Source: a virus. Taken from it: a stretch of DNA of 43,675 nucleotides. Location of the stretch: positions 1 through 43,675 of IMG/VR virus record IMGVR_UViG_3300046167_000033; one strand, written 5' to 3'. Shown in pieces: positions 28,379-37,308 of this stretch (position 1 is the stretch's first letter; each line of letters begins with the position of its first letter). The notes beneath the pieces are model-generated. The model ran no database searches and was not told the DNA's origin. It worked only from the letters and a program-made list of their open reading frames with translations. The translations under genes and the position numbers were made by a program.

Positions 28379-28605
28379 TAGATACGCCACAACCCATTCC
28401 AAGGACTAGGCAAACTACTTACAGTAGATACCCCTAGTGATCGTAGCTCTTGTCGTACAGCATCTTCTGCCGCCTTACGTGCTTCCATAGCAGAACGTAA
28501 CCCTGCATACTTAGCCTCATGCAAGGCTTTCTTACGCTCAAGAAGATCCTGCTCCATAACATTGATCTGCTCTTGCATTTCTTTTATTTCATCATCACCT
28601 AACAT
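28378..28605 (-). CDS. Small coiled-coil hypothetical protein
   Basis: A 75-residue protein behind AAAGGAGTATTAA. The first 55 residues are a heptad-rich helix (EIKEMQEQINVMEQDLLERK); the end is Pro/Trp-containing (SLPSPWNGLWRI). Its stop overlaps the endonuclease I start (TAATG). It may be a partner of the adjacent nucleases, but no family is recognised. Confidence 0.65.
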   Translation of the reverse strand: MLGDDEIKEMQEQINVMEQDLLERKKALHEAKYAGLRSAMEARKAAEDAVRQELRSLGVSTVSSLPSPWNGLWRI

Positions 28606-29460
28606 TTAATACTCCTTTACTTCTATGTATGGTACAATGGGTTTTACCTTAGCCTGAGATACCTTAGATGGTAACTCTTGTAGCGTAGGGTAACACTCAA
28701 ACCTGTAGTCACAGAACTTACAGTTACCATTCAATACTTTGTTGCCTGATGTCTTACCCCTGAATGTCTCAGGTATAGGATCAAAACAACGCTTGAACTC
28801 GTTAGCATTTACTGTGTCAACAGTATCTTCTAATGTAGTAATTTCTGCGTCAATGTCAATACCCTCTGCTGGAACATATTTAATTCCACCGTTGGCTTTG
28901 TTGACTACCCACCAGCCACCTGCTTTCTTACCTGCAGCCTTAGCGTAGCCAGCCAGTTGACCTACGTAACCAAATGGATCACTGTCCTTCAGTGTTTGGA
29001 ATGATTCAAACTTGTTTCTGTATGACCAGTCCGATGCAGACTTAACGTCATCGACTGCCCCATCCATCACAAGATCGTATGATCCCTTTACAGTAGTCTC
29101 CCCTAGCTTTAGTTCAACAAAGTTGTCATCGTCTTCGTACTTAACTCCTGCTTCTGTTATGATACCCTTGAACGCTGCCTCTACGATGTCACCCATCAGC
29201 ATGTTCATTACGAATGTTGTTGGTTTAGGCAATGCCTTCTCTGGTTTATTCTTCTCAAACCAAAGCTGACAAGTCGGTCTGCCCACATTGGACATACGCA
29301 ACCGAAACTTGTCACGCTTATTGCCCCCACCAAACTGGCGTCTCACAGCATCCATTACATCTGTACCAATCTGTTTGATTGTTTCTTCCGACATTGTTGA
29401 TTTACCAGATGTAGCATCTTCAAGATACTGATTGATCGCCAGTTCAGCAGGATGGTTCAT
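28606..29460 (-). CDS. Cas4/RecB-like PD-(D/E)XK exonuclease with predicted 4Fe-4S cluster
   Basis: A 284-residue protein. The nuclease core shows GSYDLVMDGAVDDVKSAS, with D129, D138 and K140, followed by a QxxxY-type motif (GQLAGYAKA, Q168 to Y172). Four cysteines match the Fe-S layout of Cas4 and AddB nucleases: C64 (GRPTCQLW) plus C247, C250 and C256 (GNCKFCDYRFEC). Such enzymes resect DNA ends for recombination or degrade host DNA. It sits between an SSB-like gene and endonuclease I, so it probably plays the role of T7 gp6 or lambda Exo in recombination-linked replication. Its ATG overlaps the stop of the SSB-like gene (TAATG). Confidence 0.85.
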   Translation of the reverse strand: MNHPAELAINQYLEDATSGKSTMSEETIKQIGTDVMDAVRRQFGGGNKRDKFRLRMSNVGRPTCQLWFEKNKPEKALPKPTTFVMNMLMGDIVEAAFKGIITEAGVKYEDDDNFVELKLGETTVKGSYDLVMDGAVDDVKSASDWSYRNKFESFQTLKDSDPFGYVGQLAGYAKAAGKKAGGWWVVNKANGGIKYVPAEGIDIDAEITTLEDTVDTVNANEFKRCFDPIPETFRGKTSGNKVLNGNCKFCDYRFECYPTLQELPSKVSQAKVKPIVPYIEVKEY

Positions 29461-30354
29461 TAGACAAAATCCTCTGCGTCAATGTCTACGAACTCTTCCA
29501 CAGTACCTGTGTCAACCTCTTCATTCTTATGCATGTTCTCATCCCATGAGTTGAGGATATACGTATTGTAATTCTCAATCCATGCAATGAAGTTAGCAAA
29601 GTTCTCCTGTGCTTCATTGTCCATGTCCAAAGTATTGTTCAAGTCCAGTGAAGTGTTAGGCACATAGAAGCTGCTACCATTTGGTAACGGTACTTCTGTT
29701 GTGGTCATTGACACGTAGTGCTGTGGTGGCAAGCGGCGCATCTTTGACAGCTTAGTGAATACTTCACCCACTGTTTTAAATGCGTCACGGTTGTCAATCT
29801 CCCAGATGAATGGGGTGGACTCTACGTCAACAGAGTTACCTTGCTCATCTGTAGGATTGACCAGTTCAACGACACCAAACAAAGCACGAACACGCTTGAT
29901 TGATTTGATCAAGTCTTTTGTGCTATCTGGTAATGCAGCCCAGTCTTTGATAAAACCTGCAGGTTTACCACAGTTAAACCCACCATCATTATCCTTTCAT
30001 GTCATGATTGAGATCATTACCCATGACAGTTTTTACATAACGATTTGGTCGTGAGTCATTACCCATCACAAACTTCTTGTGCATAAAGCGTTGTAGGTAA
30101 GGACGAATAGACACACTCTCAGCGTAATACGTTGGCCCATCTGGTATTTCCAGTTTGTATGTACCACCACTTACAACTTCTACGTTCTTCATCTTACCAT
30201 TGATCTCTTGCTGACCCATGATAGGTGAGTGATGAATACGTAAACGTGCAAGTGTACTTGCTTTAGAGGACTGCTGTGCAGCATCTGCGTTCATGCCCAT
30301 TGCTTGGGCCATTGCTGAGAAATTGTTTGTGTCGATTGTTGATACTTGATTCAT
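29460..30354 (-). pseudogene. SSB-like protein, frame broken by one +1 insertion
   Basis: Two open frames (30354 down to about 29995, and about 29993 down to 29460) join into one protein of about 297 residues. This requires removing one base from CC at 29993-29994; the join then reads DMKDNDGGFNCGKPAGF. The N-terminal half (NGKMKNVEVVSGGTYKLEIP) is beta-rich and OB-like in pattern. The C-terminus is acidic and ends VDIDAEDFV, like the acidic tails through which single-strand binding proteins such as T7 gp2.5 contact polymerase and helicase. It lies next to the DNA polymerase gene. SSB function is inferred from the tail and context, not from a recognised family motif. The start follows AAAAGGAGACTTAAT. 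Confidence 0.6.
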
Positions 30355-30392
30355 ATTAAGTCTCCTTTTATTTTAGACGAATGGTGGTTATA

Positions 30393-32442
30393 TCATATTA
30401 CATCTTTTGTGTCAAGCCAGTTTGGGCCAATCTTTGCCTCTAATAATAGAGGTACATTGAAATCAATATCCCACTTGCGGTTGACGATTGCAATTAGTTT
30501 GTCATTAGCTGTGCTAATAACTCTTAGTACTTTGTCCTTCTCATCTGGGTGCACATCAATCACAACTGAGTCATGTACACTGTTTACTACACAACTGTGT
30601 AGCCTGTTTGCTGTTAGTAACCTATCTATGTATATCAAAGATAGTGGCACTATGTCAGCGGTTGCAAACGATTGTACTGGATAATTTTTGATCTGTGTGA
30701 AAAATGTCACACCACCAAAACGTCTACGTACAACGTCAGGGAAAGCAAACTCACGTCCAGATGGCGTAGTGATCTTGCCTGTGTTTAATGCTTCTTTGGC
30801 TAGTGCCTCATGCCACTTGGCAATACCAGAATACTTTGTCGTAAACTGTTGATAGTATGTCGCTTCTGCTTGTGACCTACCGAAACCACTGGCACCATAC
30901 AAGGGAGCAAACGTATGTGCCTTAGCTTCTTGACGTGACATAGGCTGACCTGCATCACTGATGACCTGTGCAGTGTAAGCATGTACATCAAAGCCTGTAG
31001 ACACTTCCTCAATGGCAGTAGTATCTTGTGCAAGGAACGCAGCAACTCTGAACTCTAACTGTGCCATGTCAGCTTCCATAATCTGACCGCCTTCCCAACG
31101 TGATGTGAAACACACGCTTGACAGGGAACGTACCACCACGTGGCATGTTCTGCATGTTAGGGTCTGCACCTGACAAACGTCCTGTGCCAGTGCGGTGTTG
31201 CAGTAAGCGTACATGCAAGCCTACCGTCACTCTTTACATGCGTTGCTATAGCCCTCTACAAAGCTGCTGAGATATGTTTCTACTGCAGACAATCTACGTA
31301 GGTTCTGTAAGAATAGCTCTGCCTCTCTCATACCCTTGGAACGTGCAATGCCCTCAAGGTACAGCAAGTTACCTTTGTCTGTACCAAAGCCATTGGAGCT
31401 TACCCATTTTGGCTGTAGGTGGTGAGAACTTTAGTCCTGCCAGAGTAGTGGTATCAGTGTATACAAAGCCAGCAGCATTACAAGCAGTGCATCTATTTGT
31501 CCTAGCGAATGGAGTGCCATCTTTCTTTACCTTTCTTACCTGTCCTGTGCCGTAACACTCTTTGCACTGATGTGCCTTCTGCTTGTACAACCTGTCACTG
31601 TGTAGTCGTACTGTACTGCGGTACTCTGTGTCAGGCATACGTTCATCAAACAAGTCTGCCCACACCTTCTTGTCATGTGGCCTACGACTGTAGATTACCC
31701 ATGACTTCTGCTCTGGGCTGTTGAGGATTGATGGGTCTGTCACCCATAAGATCTGCAACCTGTTCCTCTAGTGCAATTGAAAGTACATTACGTTCATGCT
31801 CAAACTCATCACGCACCTTCATCAATGCAGTCCATGTCTACCTGAAAGCCACGCTTGATAGATACGTGCAAGGTGTATTGCAAGCTGGTTGGTCAGAGTG
31901 ATCGTTGGCTCCAGTGAACTGCATTCCTCGTACTTGGTCTGCAAACGATTGAACAATTGCTGCGTAGCATGTAAGTCATGTGACAGATACTCTGACAATT
32001 CGTCATGCGGTATGTCACGAGTAGACAAGCCTTGCTTGAAGTATTCTTTGAGAGTGTCCTGCTTCTTAGTGTCAAGCTCATAGCGTTCTGCACATGCCTC
32101 AAGAGACAGTGCCTCTTTCTGTCCACGCTGCAGTACATACTCGCCTAGCATGGTATCAAAGATGTCACCGTCATAAGTAAAGCCTGACTCCCACAACCAT
32201 ACAAGATCGTGAGGGGCATTGTGTGCAACCAACAGGCGGGTAGAGTCCAGTGCATCCTGAACAATACGCCGCCCATCTGTGGTGGGTTGTTGCTCTGCGT
32301 GATCGAATGTTACAATAGTTTCGTTCATGTGATCATCCAGCATACCCACCATTACAAGTGTGTTATCGGGTTCAAACGGATCAAGGTGCATCTTGCCGTT
32401 GCGTTTAATTACTGTGTTTTCTACGTCAAGGGTCAGTATCAT
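30393..32442 (-). pseudogene. Family A DNA polymerase with DnaJ-type zinc insertion, broken by seven +1 insertions
   Basis: The phage replicase, with 3'-5' exonuclease and polymerase domains. Exonuclease: LDVENTV (D-x-E), LLVAHNAPHDLVWLW and YLSHD. Middle: a zinc module with CKECYGTG and CTACNAAGF (about 31566-31474), matching the DnaJ central-domain Cys pattern reported for the HMO-2011 polymerase. Polymerase: motif A EADMAQLEFRVAA, motif B RQEAKAHTFAPLYG with Phe at the position equivalent to E. coli Phe762, motif C VHDS. Restoring the frame needs removal of single bases near 31852, 31829, 31726, 31408, 31249, 31217 and 31106, giving about 680 residues. All are insertions, several in homopolymers, so sequencing or assembly error is likely. 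Start behind GTAGGAGACAAC. Confidence 0.9.
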
Positions 32443-32450
32443 GTTGTCTC

Positions 32451-32702
32451 CTACTTTATATCTCCATCGTGCCAGTCATCCCATGTATCTTCGTAAACAT
32501 TGTATGCCTTGTCAAGATCATCGTGAAACTTTTTATCTGTGGCATATGTATCTATGGCATCTACGCACTCTTCAAGTGTTAATTTATTACGTATCATTGC
32601 ATTGTGTAAGCGTATTTCAGCAATTGATTTTGATGTAGTCATGTTAGTAAGTCTCCTCTCAGTAGCACGTTCTCTTTCTTCTTGTGTCATTGGTCTAATC
32701 AT
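32451..32702 (-). CDS. Hypothetical helical protein upstream of polymerase
   Basis: An 83-residue, charged helical protein. ATG 32702 overlaps the previous stop (ATGA); an alternative start at 32642 (MTTSKSIAEIR) follows GAGGAG with 10-nt spacing. The N-terminus is Arg/Glu-rich, the C-terminus acidic (VYEDTWDDWHDGD). It lies 8 nt before the polymerase start. No family recognised. Confidence 0.6.
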   Translation of the reverse strand: MIRPMTQEERERATERRLTNMTTSKSIAEIRLHNAMIRNKLTLEECVDAIDTYATDKKFHDDLDKAYNVYEDTWDDWHDGDIK

Positions 32703-32920
32703 CTACCAGCTTCCTCTAAACAAAAGCCACATGTATCATTCTGCGCTGGGCCACCACAAGTTAAACACGTCTGCCACTTCTCATCTTCCAAACCTCTCTT
32801 TACTAATGTCACAAACCCTACGTTAAAGATAGCTGCGAATGTTTCAGGGTTACACTCTACTTGTAGAGTAGCACTACCATCCTCGTGTTCCTCTACCTCT
32901 GTTACTTTTATCTCACTCAT
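32699..32920 (-). CDS. Small zinc-ribbon protein
   Basis: A 73-residue protein with an acidic N-terminus and a C-terminal zinc ribbon, CLTCGG then CGFC (about residues 52-67). It starts after TAGGAGTAAGCA and overlaps both neighbours. Zinc ribbons of this kind bind nucleic acids or proteins; its place beside replication genes suggests a replication accessory, but no family is identified. Confidence 0.7.
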   Translation of the reverse strand: MSEIKVTEVEEHEDGSATLQVECNPETFAAIFNVGFVTLVKRGLEDEKWQTCLTCGGPAQNDTCGFCLEEAGR

Positions 32921-33068
32921 TGCTTACTCCTATACACGGTAATAAAATAGACAGCTTGCAGTACTTTGGATAGTCATCATACGTCATAGCTATCAGTACG
33001 GGTGGTGCAGCAATCAGTAAAGCTACAATAGCTGACGCCTTGATTGCACCGTCAATGTTACCTCTCAT
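32913..33068 (-). CDS. 51-residue single-span membrane protein
   Basis: An open frame from ATG 33068 to TGA at 32915-32913, behind GGGAG with 8-nt spacing. The product has a basic start (MRGNIDGAIKAS), one transmembrane helix (AIVALLIAAPPVLIAMTY, about 13-30) and a Cys-containing tail. It overlaps the stop of thyX and the start of the zinc-ribbon gene, so it fills the only gap there. Function unknown. Confidence 0.6.
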   Translation of the reverse strand: MRGNIDGAIKASAIVALLIAAPPVLIAMTYDDYPKYCKLSILLPCIGVSNE

Positions 33069-33721
33069 CATTCATTCTCCCTTAATGCTTTCCATGATAC
33101 AGGAAATAGTTTAGCCATCTCTGTGTCAATGTGCCCAGCTACAACCTGTGTCTCGTATTGTGTGTCGGGCTTACAACGTAGGTTACACATGTCTGCAAAC
33201 GCATCTAAGCTACCTGACCAGTACCACTCAGTGACCATGCTCTGTGGCAGTACCATACGTGCTTGTTCTGGGCAAATTCCTAAATCCAACAAGTACTCAT
33301 AGTCTTTTTTGGCTGAGTCTGCCATGTCTCTAGCTATGTCAGAAGACACTGTTATTTTACCCTTGCTACCCTGTTTAGCATCTACGCTACGTCCACGCCA
33401 TTCTGTTGGCTGATAGAACTCAGGCTCATGGTCAACATACCTACGGCTGATTTCATTCCAACGTAGGAACTTATGCTTGACTAGCTGCCTTGCTACAAAC
33501 ACGGGTGCTTTGACATGAAAGGTTACAAAACAGTGCCCAAAGGGGCTGGTGTGCTTGTGTTTGGCTAAGTAACGTATCAGCTTGGCGTCCTTGTCTTTCA
33601 ACTTGGGTGGCCCCCATACGTCACTTGTATCCATCTCACTACGCTTACCAAAGCTTACTCGTGCCGCATTAGCAACAGATAAGTCTGTACCCATGTGGTC
33701 TACATAGAATGTTTGTATCAT
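33068..33721 (-). CDS. thyX: Flavin-dependent thymidylate synthase ThyX
   Basis: A 217-residue protein that makes dTMP from dUMP using FAD/NADPH and methylene-THF. The N-terminal core contains TSPFGHCFVTFHV, and the family's RHRx7S motif appears as K82-H83-K84 followed by Ser92 (KHKFLRWNEISRRY). RCKPDTQYETQ near the C-terminus matches the dUMP-binding end. Thus both arginines of the motif are lysines, a conservative but unusual change. Start follows AAAGGAGATCGC. With ribonucleotide reductase, MazG and DUF3310 it forms a dNTP-supply set. Confidence 0.92.
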   Translation of the reverse strand: MIQTFYVDHMGTDLSVANAARVSFGKRSEMDTSDVWGPPKLKDKDAKLIRYLAKHKHTSPFGHCFVTFHVKAPVFVARQLVKHKFLRWNEISRRYVDHEPEFYQPTEWRGRSVDAKQGSKGKITVSSDIARDMADSAKKDYEYLLDLGICPEQARMVLPQSMVTEWYWSGSLDAFADMCNLRCKPDTQYETQVVAGHIDTEMAKLFPVSWKALRENE

Positions 33722-34197
33722 GCGATCTCCTTTAGTATATTCACTGCGTCTTTTTCTGTCAGTCTAAACCATTCACCATTGTCATGTTTATTCCAAGGAT
33801 GTTGTGTTTTAGATGCTGCCAACAGATGTGCTTTCTTTTCTGTCTTATATCTATTGTTTGTTTTTATCGCATACACAAGCTTGTAATCTCTGTGTGGGCT
33901 TGATGTGTTGTAGCTATTGCATCTGTCTACAGCATCAACAGCCATGCCTATCTTTACCCAGCCTTCCCACGCAGGATTAGTAATAACATACACATGACCG
34001 CCTATGTGTTTTTCATACAAAGCCATGACTTCTTTTTTAATTTCGATAGCCTTGTTTTCAATCAAACCCATAGCTTCATACACTGCAGCAAAGCCCTTTG
34101 ACTTGTATAGATCATAGAAAGGATGCTTGGGATTGCCAACCCTACATCTGTAACCGTTTATAGTCATACGTGTTTTATTTTCTAGTGTTCTACTCAT
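33718..34197 (-). CDS. GIY-YIG / T5orf172-like protein
   Basis: A 159-residue protein. Residues about 68-135 look like a T5orf172/MUG113 GIY-YIG-type domain: GHVYVITNPAWEGWVKIGMA, then VDRCNSYNTSSPHRDYKLVY, then a helix with KTEKKAH and the ending NGEWFRL. The N-terminal 60 residues (NGYRCRVGNPKHPFYDLYKS) may bind DNA or RNA. It may be a nuclease or homing-endonuclease relative. Start overlaps the helicase stop (ATGA). Confidence 0.72.
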   Translation of the reverse strand: MSRTLENKTRMTINGYRCRVGNPKHPFYDLYKSKGFAAVYEAMGLIENKAIEIKKEVMALYEKHIGGHVYVITNPAWEGWVKIGMAVDAVDRCNSYNTSSPHRDYKLVYAIKTNNRYKTEKKAHLLAASKTQHPWNKHDNGEWFRLTEKDAVNILKEIA

Positions 34198-35417
34198 GAT
34201 ACGTACCTCGCTATTTTATATTCAAGATCTGTGTGGACAATGCCGTGCCACCCAGACAATTTGTTTTTGACCACATTTATGTGGCGTTGGTTGTCTTCTT
34301 CATCTTGACCCTCAACTGTAGGGTTCTTGGAGATCATAATCATAAGGTCAGCTTCTGCTGCCTTACCTGTACGTGAGCCTTCCATCATAGCTTGGTTGAG
34401 TACAACCTTACCTTCTGCTTCTGCAGATAGCTGAGACATGTAGAACATGGCACACTCTTGCTGCTTGGCAATCTGACGTGCTTGTATGGCGTTAGCCTTG
34501 AGTGCCTCATCAGGACGTGAGAAGCCAGCAGTACGGGCAAACTTATCACCCATGTCTAGTATAACTACGTCAGGTTTGTACGACTTGCACACAGACTCAA
34601 CCCAGTTCATGTCACGTCCTGTTGCATCCTTGAACATGATCTTGTCACGTATCTGACCAAAGACACGCATGGCTTCCTGTTTGTTCTTCACGATCTCAAA
34701 CTTGTCCATTCCTGTAGCTGCCGTGATGTAACGGTGAGCCACACGGTGGTAGCCTTCTTCGTTACACAACACAACAACACGTGCACCCTGCCATGCAAAG
34801 CCGTTAGGCCCAGCCACAAGTGAGGCATGGAAGGATGTCTTGCCTGTGTTAGGACGTGCACCTACCTCAATCAAGTGACCAGCATTGATGCCCTCAACTT
34901 TACGTGTCAACGTGGGTATGTTGAATGTCCACTGTGACTCAAGGTCAGTCATGGCAAGAATAGTATCAAGGTCAATGTCTTCCCAATCAATACGTAGGTT
35001 GGGTGTGAAGTCATCCCCATACTGCTCAAGCATCTGACGTAATGGTTCTAGTGTAGACTTGCTACCGTTTACGTAGTCAAAGCCAAGGTTGGCAATGTCC
35101 TCACCAATCACCTGTTGAAACAGCTTAGATAGCACCTCTTGTGCTACATCACTGCCCATTGGCTGCTCCTTACTTACCTGCCCAAACAAGTGGCTGTAGG
35201 CAGTCTTCTGTGCAGTTGTGAGGGTAGGGTTGTTCGCCATAAACAATGCCTCAATCTCTGCTGGTGTAACTGTACGTTCATAACGATCCATAGCGGTGTC
35301 AATAGACTGCTTGATCTTGCGTACATCTTTACTGAATAGTCTGTCTGGACAACGTGCACCACGATGCTCGTCATAGAAGTCTTTGTCCATCAGACTACGT
35401 ATCAATGATAATTCCAT
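34194..35417 (-). CDS. Replicative DNA helicase, DnaB/T7 gp4 C-terminal type
   Basis: A 407-residue protein. Walker A is GARPNTGKT at 186-194, Walker B is VVILD at about 284-288, and a later motif near MFYMSQLSAEAEGK fits the DnaB-type sensor region. The N-terminal 150 residues are helical, likely for oligomer or primase contact. It unwinds the fork 5'-3' and works with the primase encoded just upstream. The T7 primase-helicase is thus split into two genes. Start behind AGGAGACACATA. Confidence 0.9.
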   Translation of the reverse strand: MELSLIRSLMDKDFYDEHRGARCPDRLFSKDVRKIKQSIDTAMDRYERTVTPAEIEALFMANNPTLTTAQKTAYSHLFGQVSKEQPMGSDVAQEVLSKLFQQVIGEDIANLGFDYVNGSKSTLEPLRQMLEQYGDDFTPNLRIDWEDIDLDTILAMTDLESQWTFNIPTLTRKVEGINAGHLIEVGARPNTGKTSFHASLVAGPNGFAWQGARVVVLCNEEGYHRVAHRYITAATGMDKFEIVKNKQEAMRVFGQIRDKIMFKDATGRDMNWVESVCKSYKPDVVILDMGDKFARTAGFSRPDEALKANAIQARQIAKQQECAMFYMSQLSAEAEGKVVLNQAMMEGSRTGKAAEADLMIMISKNPTVEGQDEEDNQRHINVVKNKLSGWHGIVHTDLEYKIARYVS

Positions 35418-36184
35418 TATGTGTCTCCTAGTGTTGTAAGGTTTTCAAAGTCGGTAGGGTTACGGTATTTTAAATCGTCACGCAAGTACAGGATCTTGAT
35501 AGTGTCCACGTACTGACGTAGCTCTCGTGCAAACTGCAGTGTCTTGGGTAACGCATCGGGGTCTAATGCAATTATTGCTGTTGAGAACTGCGATAAGTAC
35601 CTCTTGTGTCCATTGGACAATGATGTACCCAACACTGCGACCCCGACATATACACCACCATCACCTACAATAGCAGCACTTACGCAGTCCTCAACAACTA
35701 CAGCCGTTTTACCACGTCCAGAAGCGTATGGCAAGTCACTTTTACCATATCTTTTCCACTTAGGTATACGTTTACCTAGTGATCTGCCTGTGGCATCGAC
35801 TGTAACTCCACTGTGTACAACAGGGAACACCACACGATGTTCCTTAACGTCATACAACAGTCCTAAATCTTGTGGGTCTAGCTCCCACTGGTCACAGAAG
35901 TCTCTGATCTTTGCATCATCACGTACAAACCAATCTGGTTTTGAGAATGTTGATACGTGTGTCTCTTCTGCAACACTACCCAATGACTTACGTATGTCAT
36001 CAGCAGTAAGTTGAGTACGTGTGCCGCCTGACGCACTGCACCCAGCTTTGTAACAGTTCCATATGATCTTACCCATATTATTAGTAATAGTAAATGTATT
36101 CTTAGTATTACATGACGGGCATGTCATACGTTTAGTTTCACCATTAGCAAGTTCTAAATCATGTATAAGATCATTCATATTCAT
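35417..36184 (-). CDS. DNA primase with zinc-binding and TOPRIM domains
   Basis: A 255-residue protein corresponding to the primase half of T7 gp4. The N-terminal zinc ribbon uses C22, C25, C44 and C49 (CPSCNTKN; NCYKAGC). The TOPRIM part shows VVVEDCVSA with E165, and IIALDPDALPK with D208 and D210. It makes RNA primers for lagging-strand synthesis. It overlaps the integrase stop by ATGA and lies 1 nt from the helicase. A second in-frame ATG at codon 3 is the alternative start. Confidence 0.9.
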   Translation of the reverse strand: MNMNDLIHDLELANGETKRMTCPSCNTKNTFTITNNMGKIIWNCYKAGCSASGGTRTQLTADDIRKSLGSVAEETHVSTFSKPDWFVRDDAKIRDFCDQWELDPQDLGLLYDVKEHRVVFPVVHSGVTVDATGRSLGKRIPKWKRYGKSDLPYASGRGKTAVVVEDCVSAAIVGDGGVYVGVAVLGTSLSNGHKRYLSQFSTAIIALDPDALPKTLQFARELRQYVDTIKILYLRDDLKYRNPTDFENLTTLGDT

Positions 36185-37305
36185 ACTGTATCACTTTCTA
36201 TGTTGTTCGCTCCACTCAAGGATACACTTACGTTTCTCTGTGTCAAGGCACTATTTGCACTTGTGTAAGTATGTTTCATATATGGTTTCACAGAAGACAC
36301 ATGATTGTGTCCTGTCACCGCCATAACTTGGGGCAATGGTACACCTGCATCTACCATCTGTGTTACACCTGTCCTACGTAAGTCCATAAGACGTAACTCT
36401 TCGGGTAGTTTAGCTAGACGCATCACCCTTCTACCCACTTTGGATAGTCTCTCCATAGCATAAGGGTTGTACGAACCATCCGTAGGTCTAGGATGTGGGG
36501 CAACGTAGTCTTGAAAACCAAAGTCATTACGCTGTTCGTTCAACATATGTAATAGATCCTCTGATATTGGTAGCTCTACGTCAGCCCTACGTTTACTCTG
36601 CTCAAGAGTTAGTTTCTGAGTACGAAAGTCAATGTTATCCCAAGTCAACATACGCATGTCACCTAGTCGCTGACACCACTCGTATGCCATCTGTACAATC
36701 AGGCCAATGTTACGATACTCAAAGTCGCTGTATGCTACGTCAAGAAACTTGACAACATCATCATGTGTCCACACCACCTTACGCTGTGCAGCAGACTTAC
36801 GTTTGATGTTTGCCCAAGGATTGTACGTAGTATGCTCCATCTGTATCGCATAGTTGTACACCCTACTGGCACATGTTGCTGCATGATTAGCGAAACTGAT
36901 GCCACGTTTGACCCACTCTTCGTATGCTTGCTTTGCAACCTTAGAGGTAACGTGTTCATACTTACGCCACCCCATAGTCTGGTGCAGCACAGTCAGAAAG
37001 TACCTGTAGTCAACCTTAGTTGAGTGACGTAAAGCATTGAAATCATTAGACATATAGTAATAGTTAATGAGATCAGTAACTTTACTGCTAGACTTTATTC
37101 GTACAACCTGTGCTTGTTCTTCACGCCATGTGTCAATCGCCTTGTTGTGATCACGAACAATCTGACGCACTTGTTTTAAGTCTGTACCATACTCCTCACG
37201 TTTGACCACACCCTCATCGACAAGGTTTTGTGGCGGGTTAAAGCGGTATGAGATCACCCCAGAGGGTGAAGCTCGTTCTTGTACATAGCGTGGTAGCTTT
37301 GGCAT
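36181..37305 (-). CDS. int: Tyrosine recombinase / phage integrase
   Basis: A 374-residue protein with an N-terminal arm (about 1-70), a SAM-like core-binding domain (about 75-165) and a catalytic domain (about 180-350). Catalytic residues by spacing: R213 (CQRLGDMRML), K238 (EQSKRR), R310 (LMDLRRTG), H333 (TGHNH) and nucleophile Y342 (SVKPYMKHT). The usual His of H-x-x-R is Met307. The set suggests an active but slightly unusual integrase, hence potential lysogeny. It is co-oriented with primase and overlaps it. No attP core or tRNA fragment was seen beside it. Confidence 0.9.
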   Translation of the reverse strand: MPKLPRYVQERASPSGVISYRFNPPQNLVDEGVVKREEYGTDLKQVRQIVRDHNKAIDTWREEQAQVVRIKSSSKVTDLINYYYMSNDFNALRHSTKVDYRYFLTVLHQTMGWRKYEHVTSKVAKQAYEEWVKRGISFANHAATCASRVYNYAIQMEHTTYNPWANIKRKSAAQRKVVWTHDDVVKFLDVAYSDFEYRNIGLIVQMAYEWCQRLGDMRMLTWDNIDFRTQKLTLEQSKRRADVELPISEDLLHMLNEQRNDFGFQDYVAPHPRPTDGSYNPYAMERLSKVGRRVMRLAKLPEELRLMDLRRTGVTQMVDAGVPLPQVMAVTGHNHVSSVKPYMKHTYTSANSALTQRNVSVSLSGANNIESDTV

Positions 37306-37308
37306 GTG

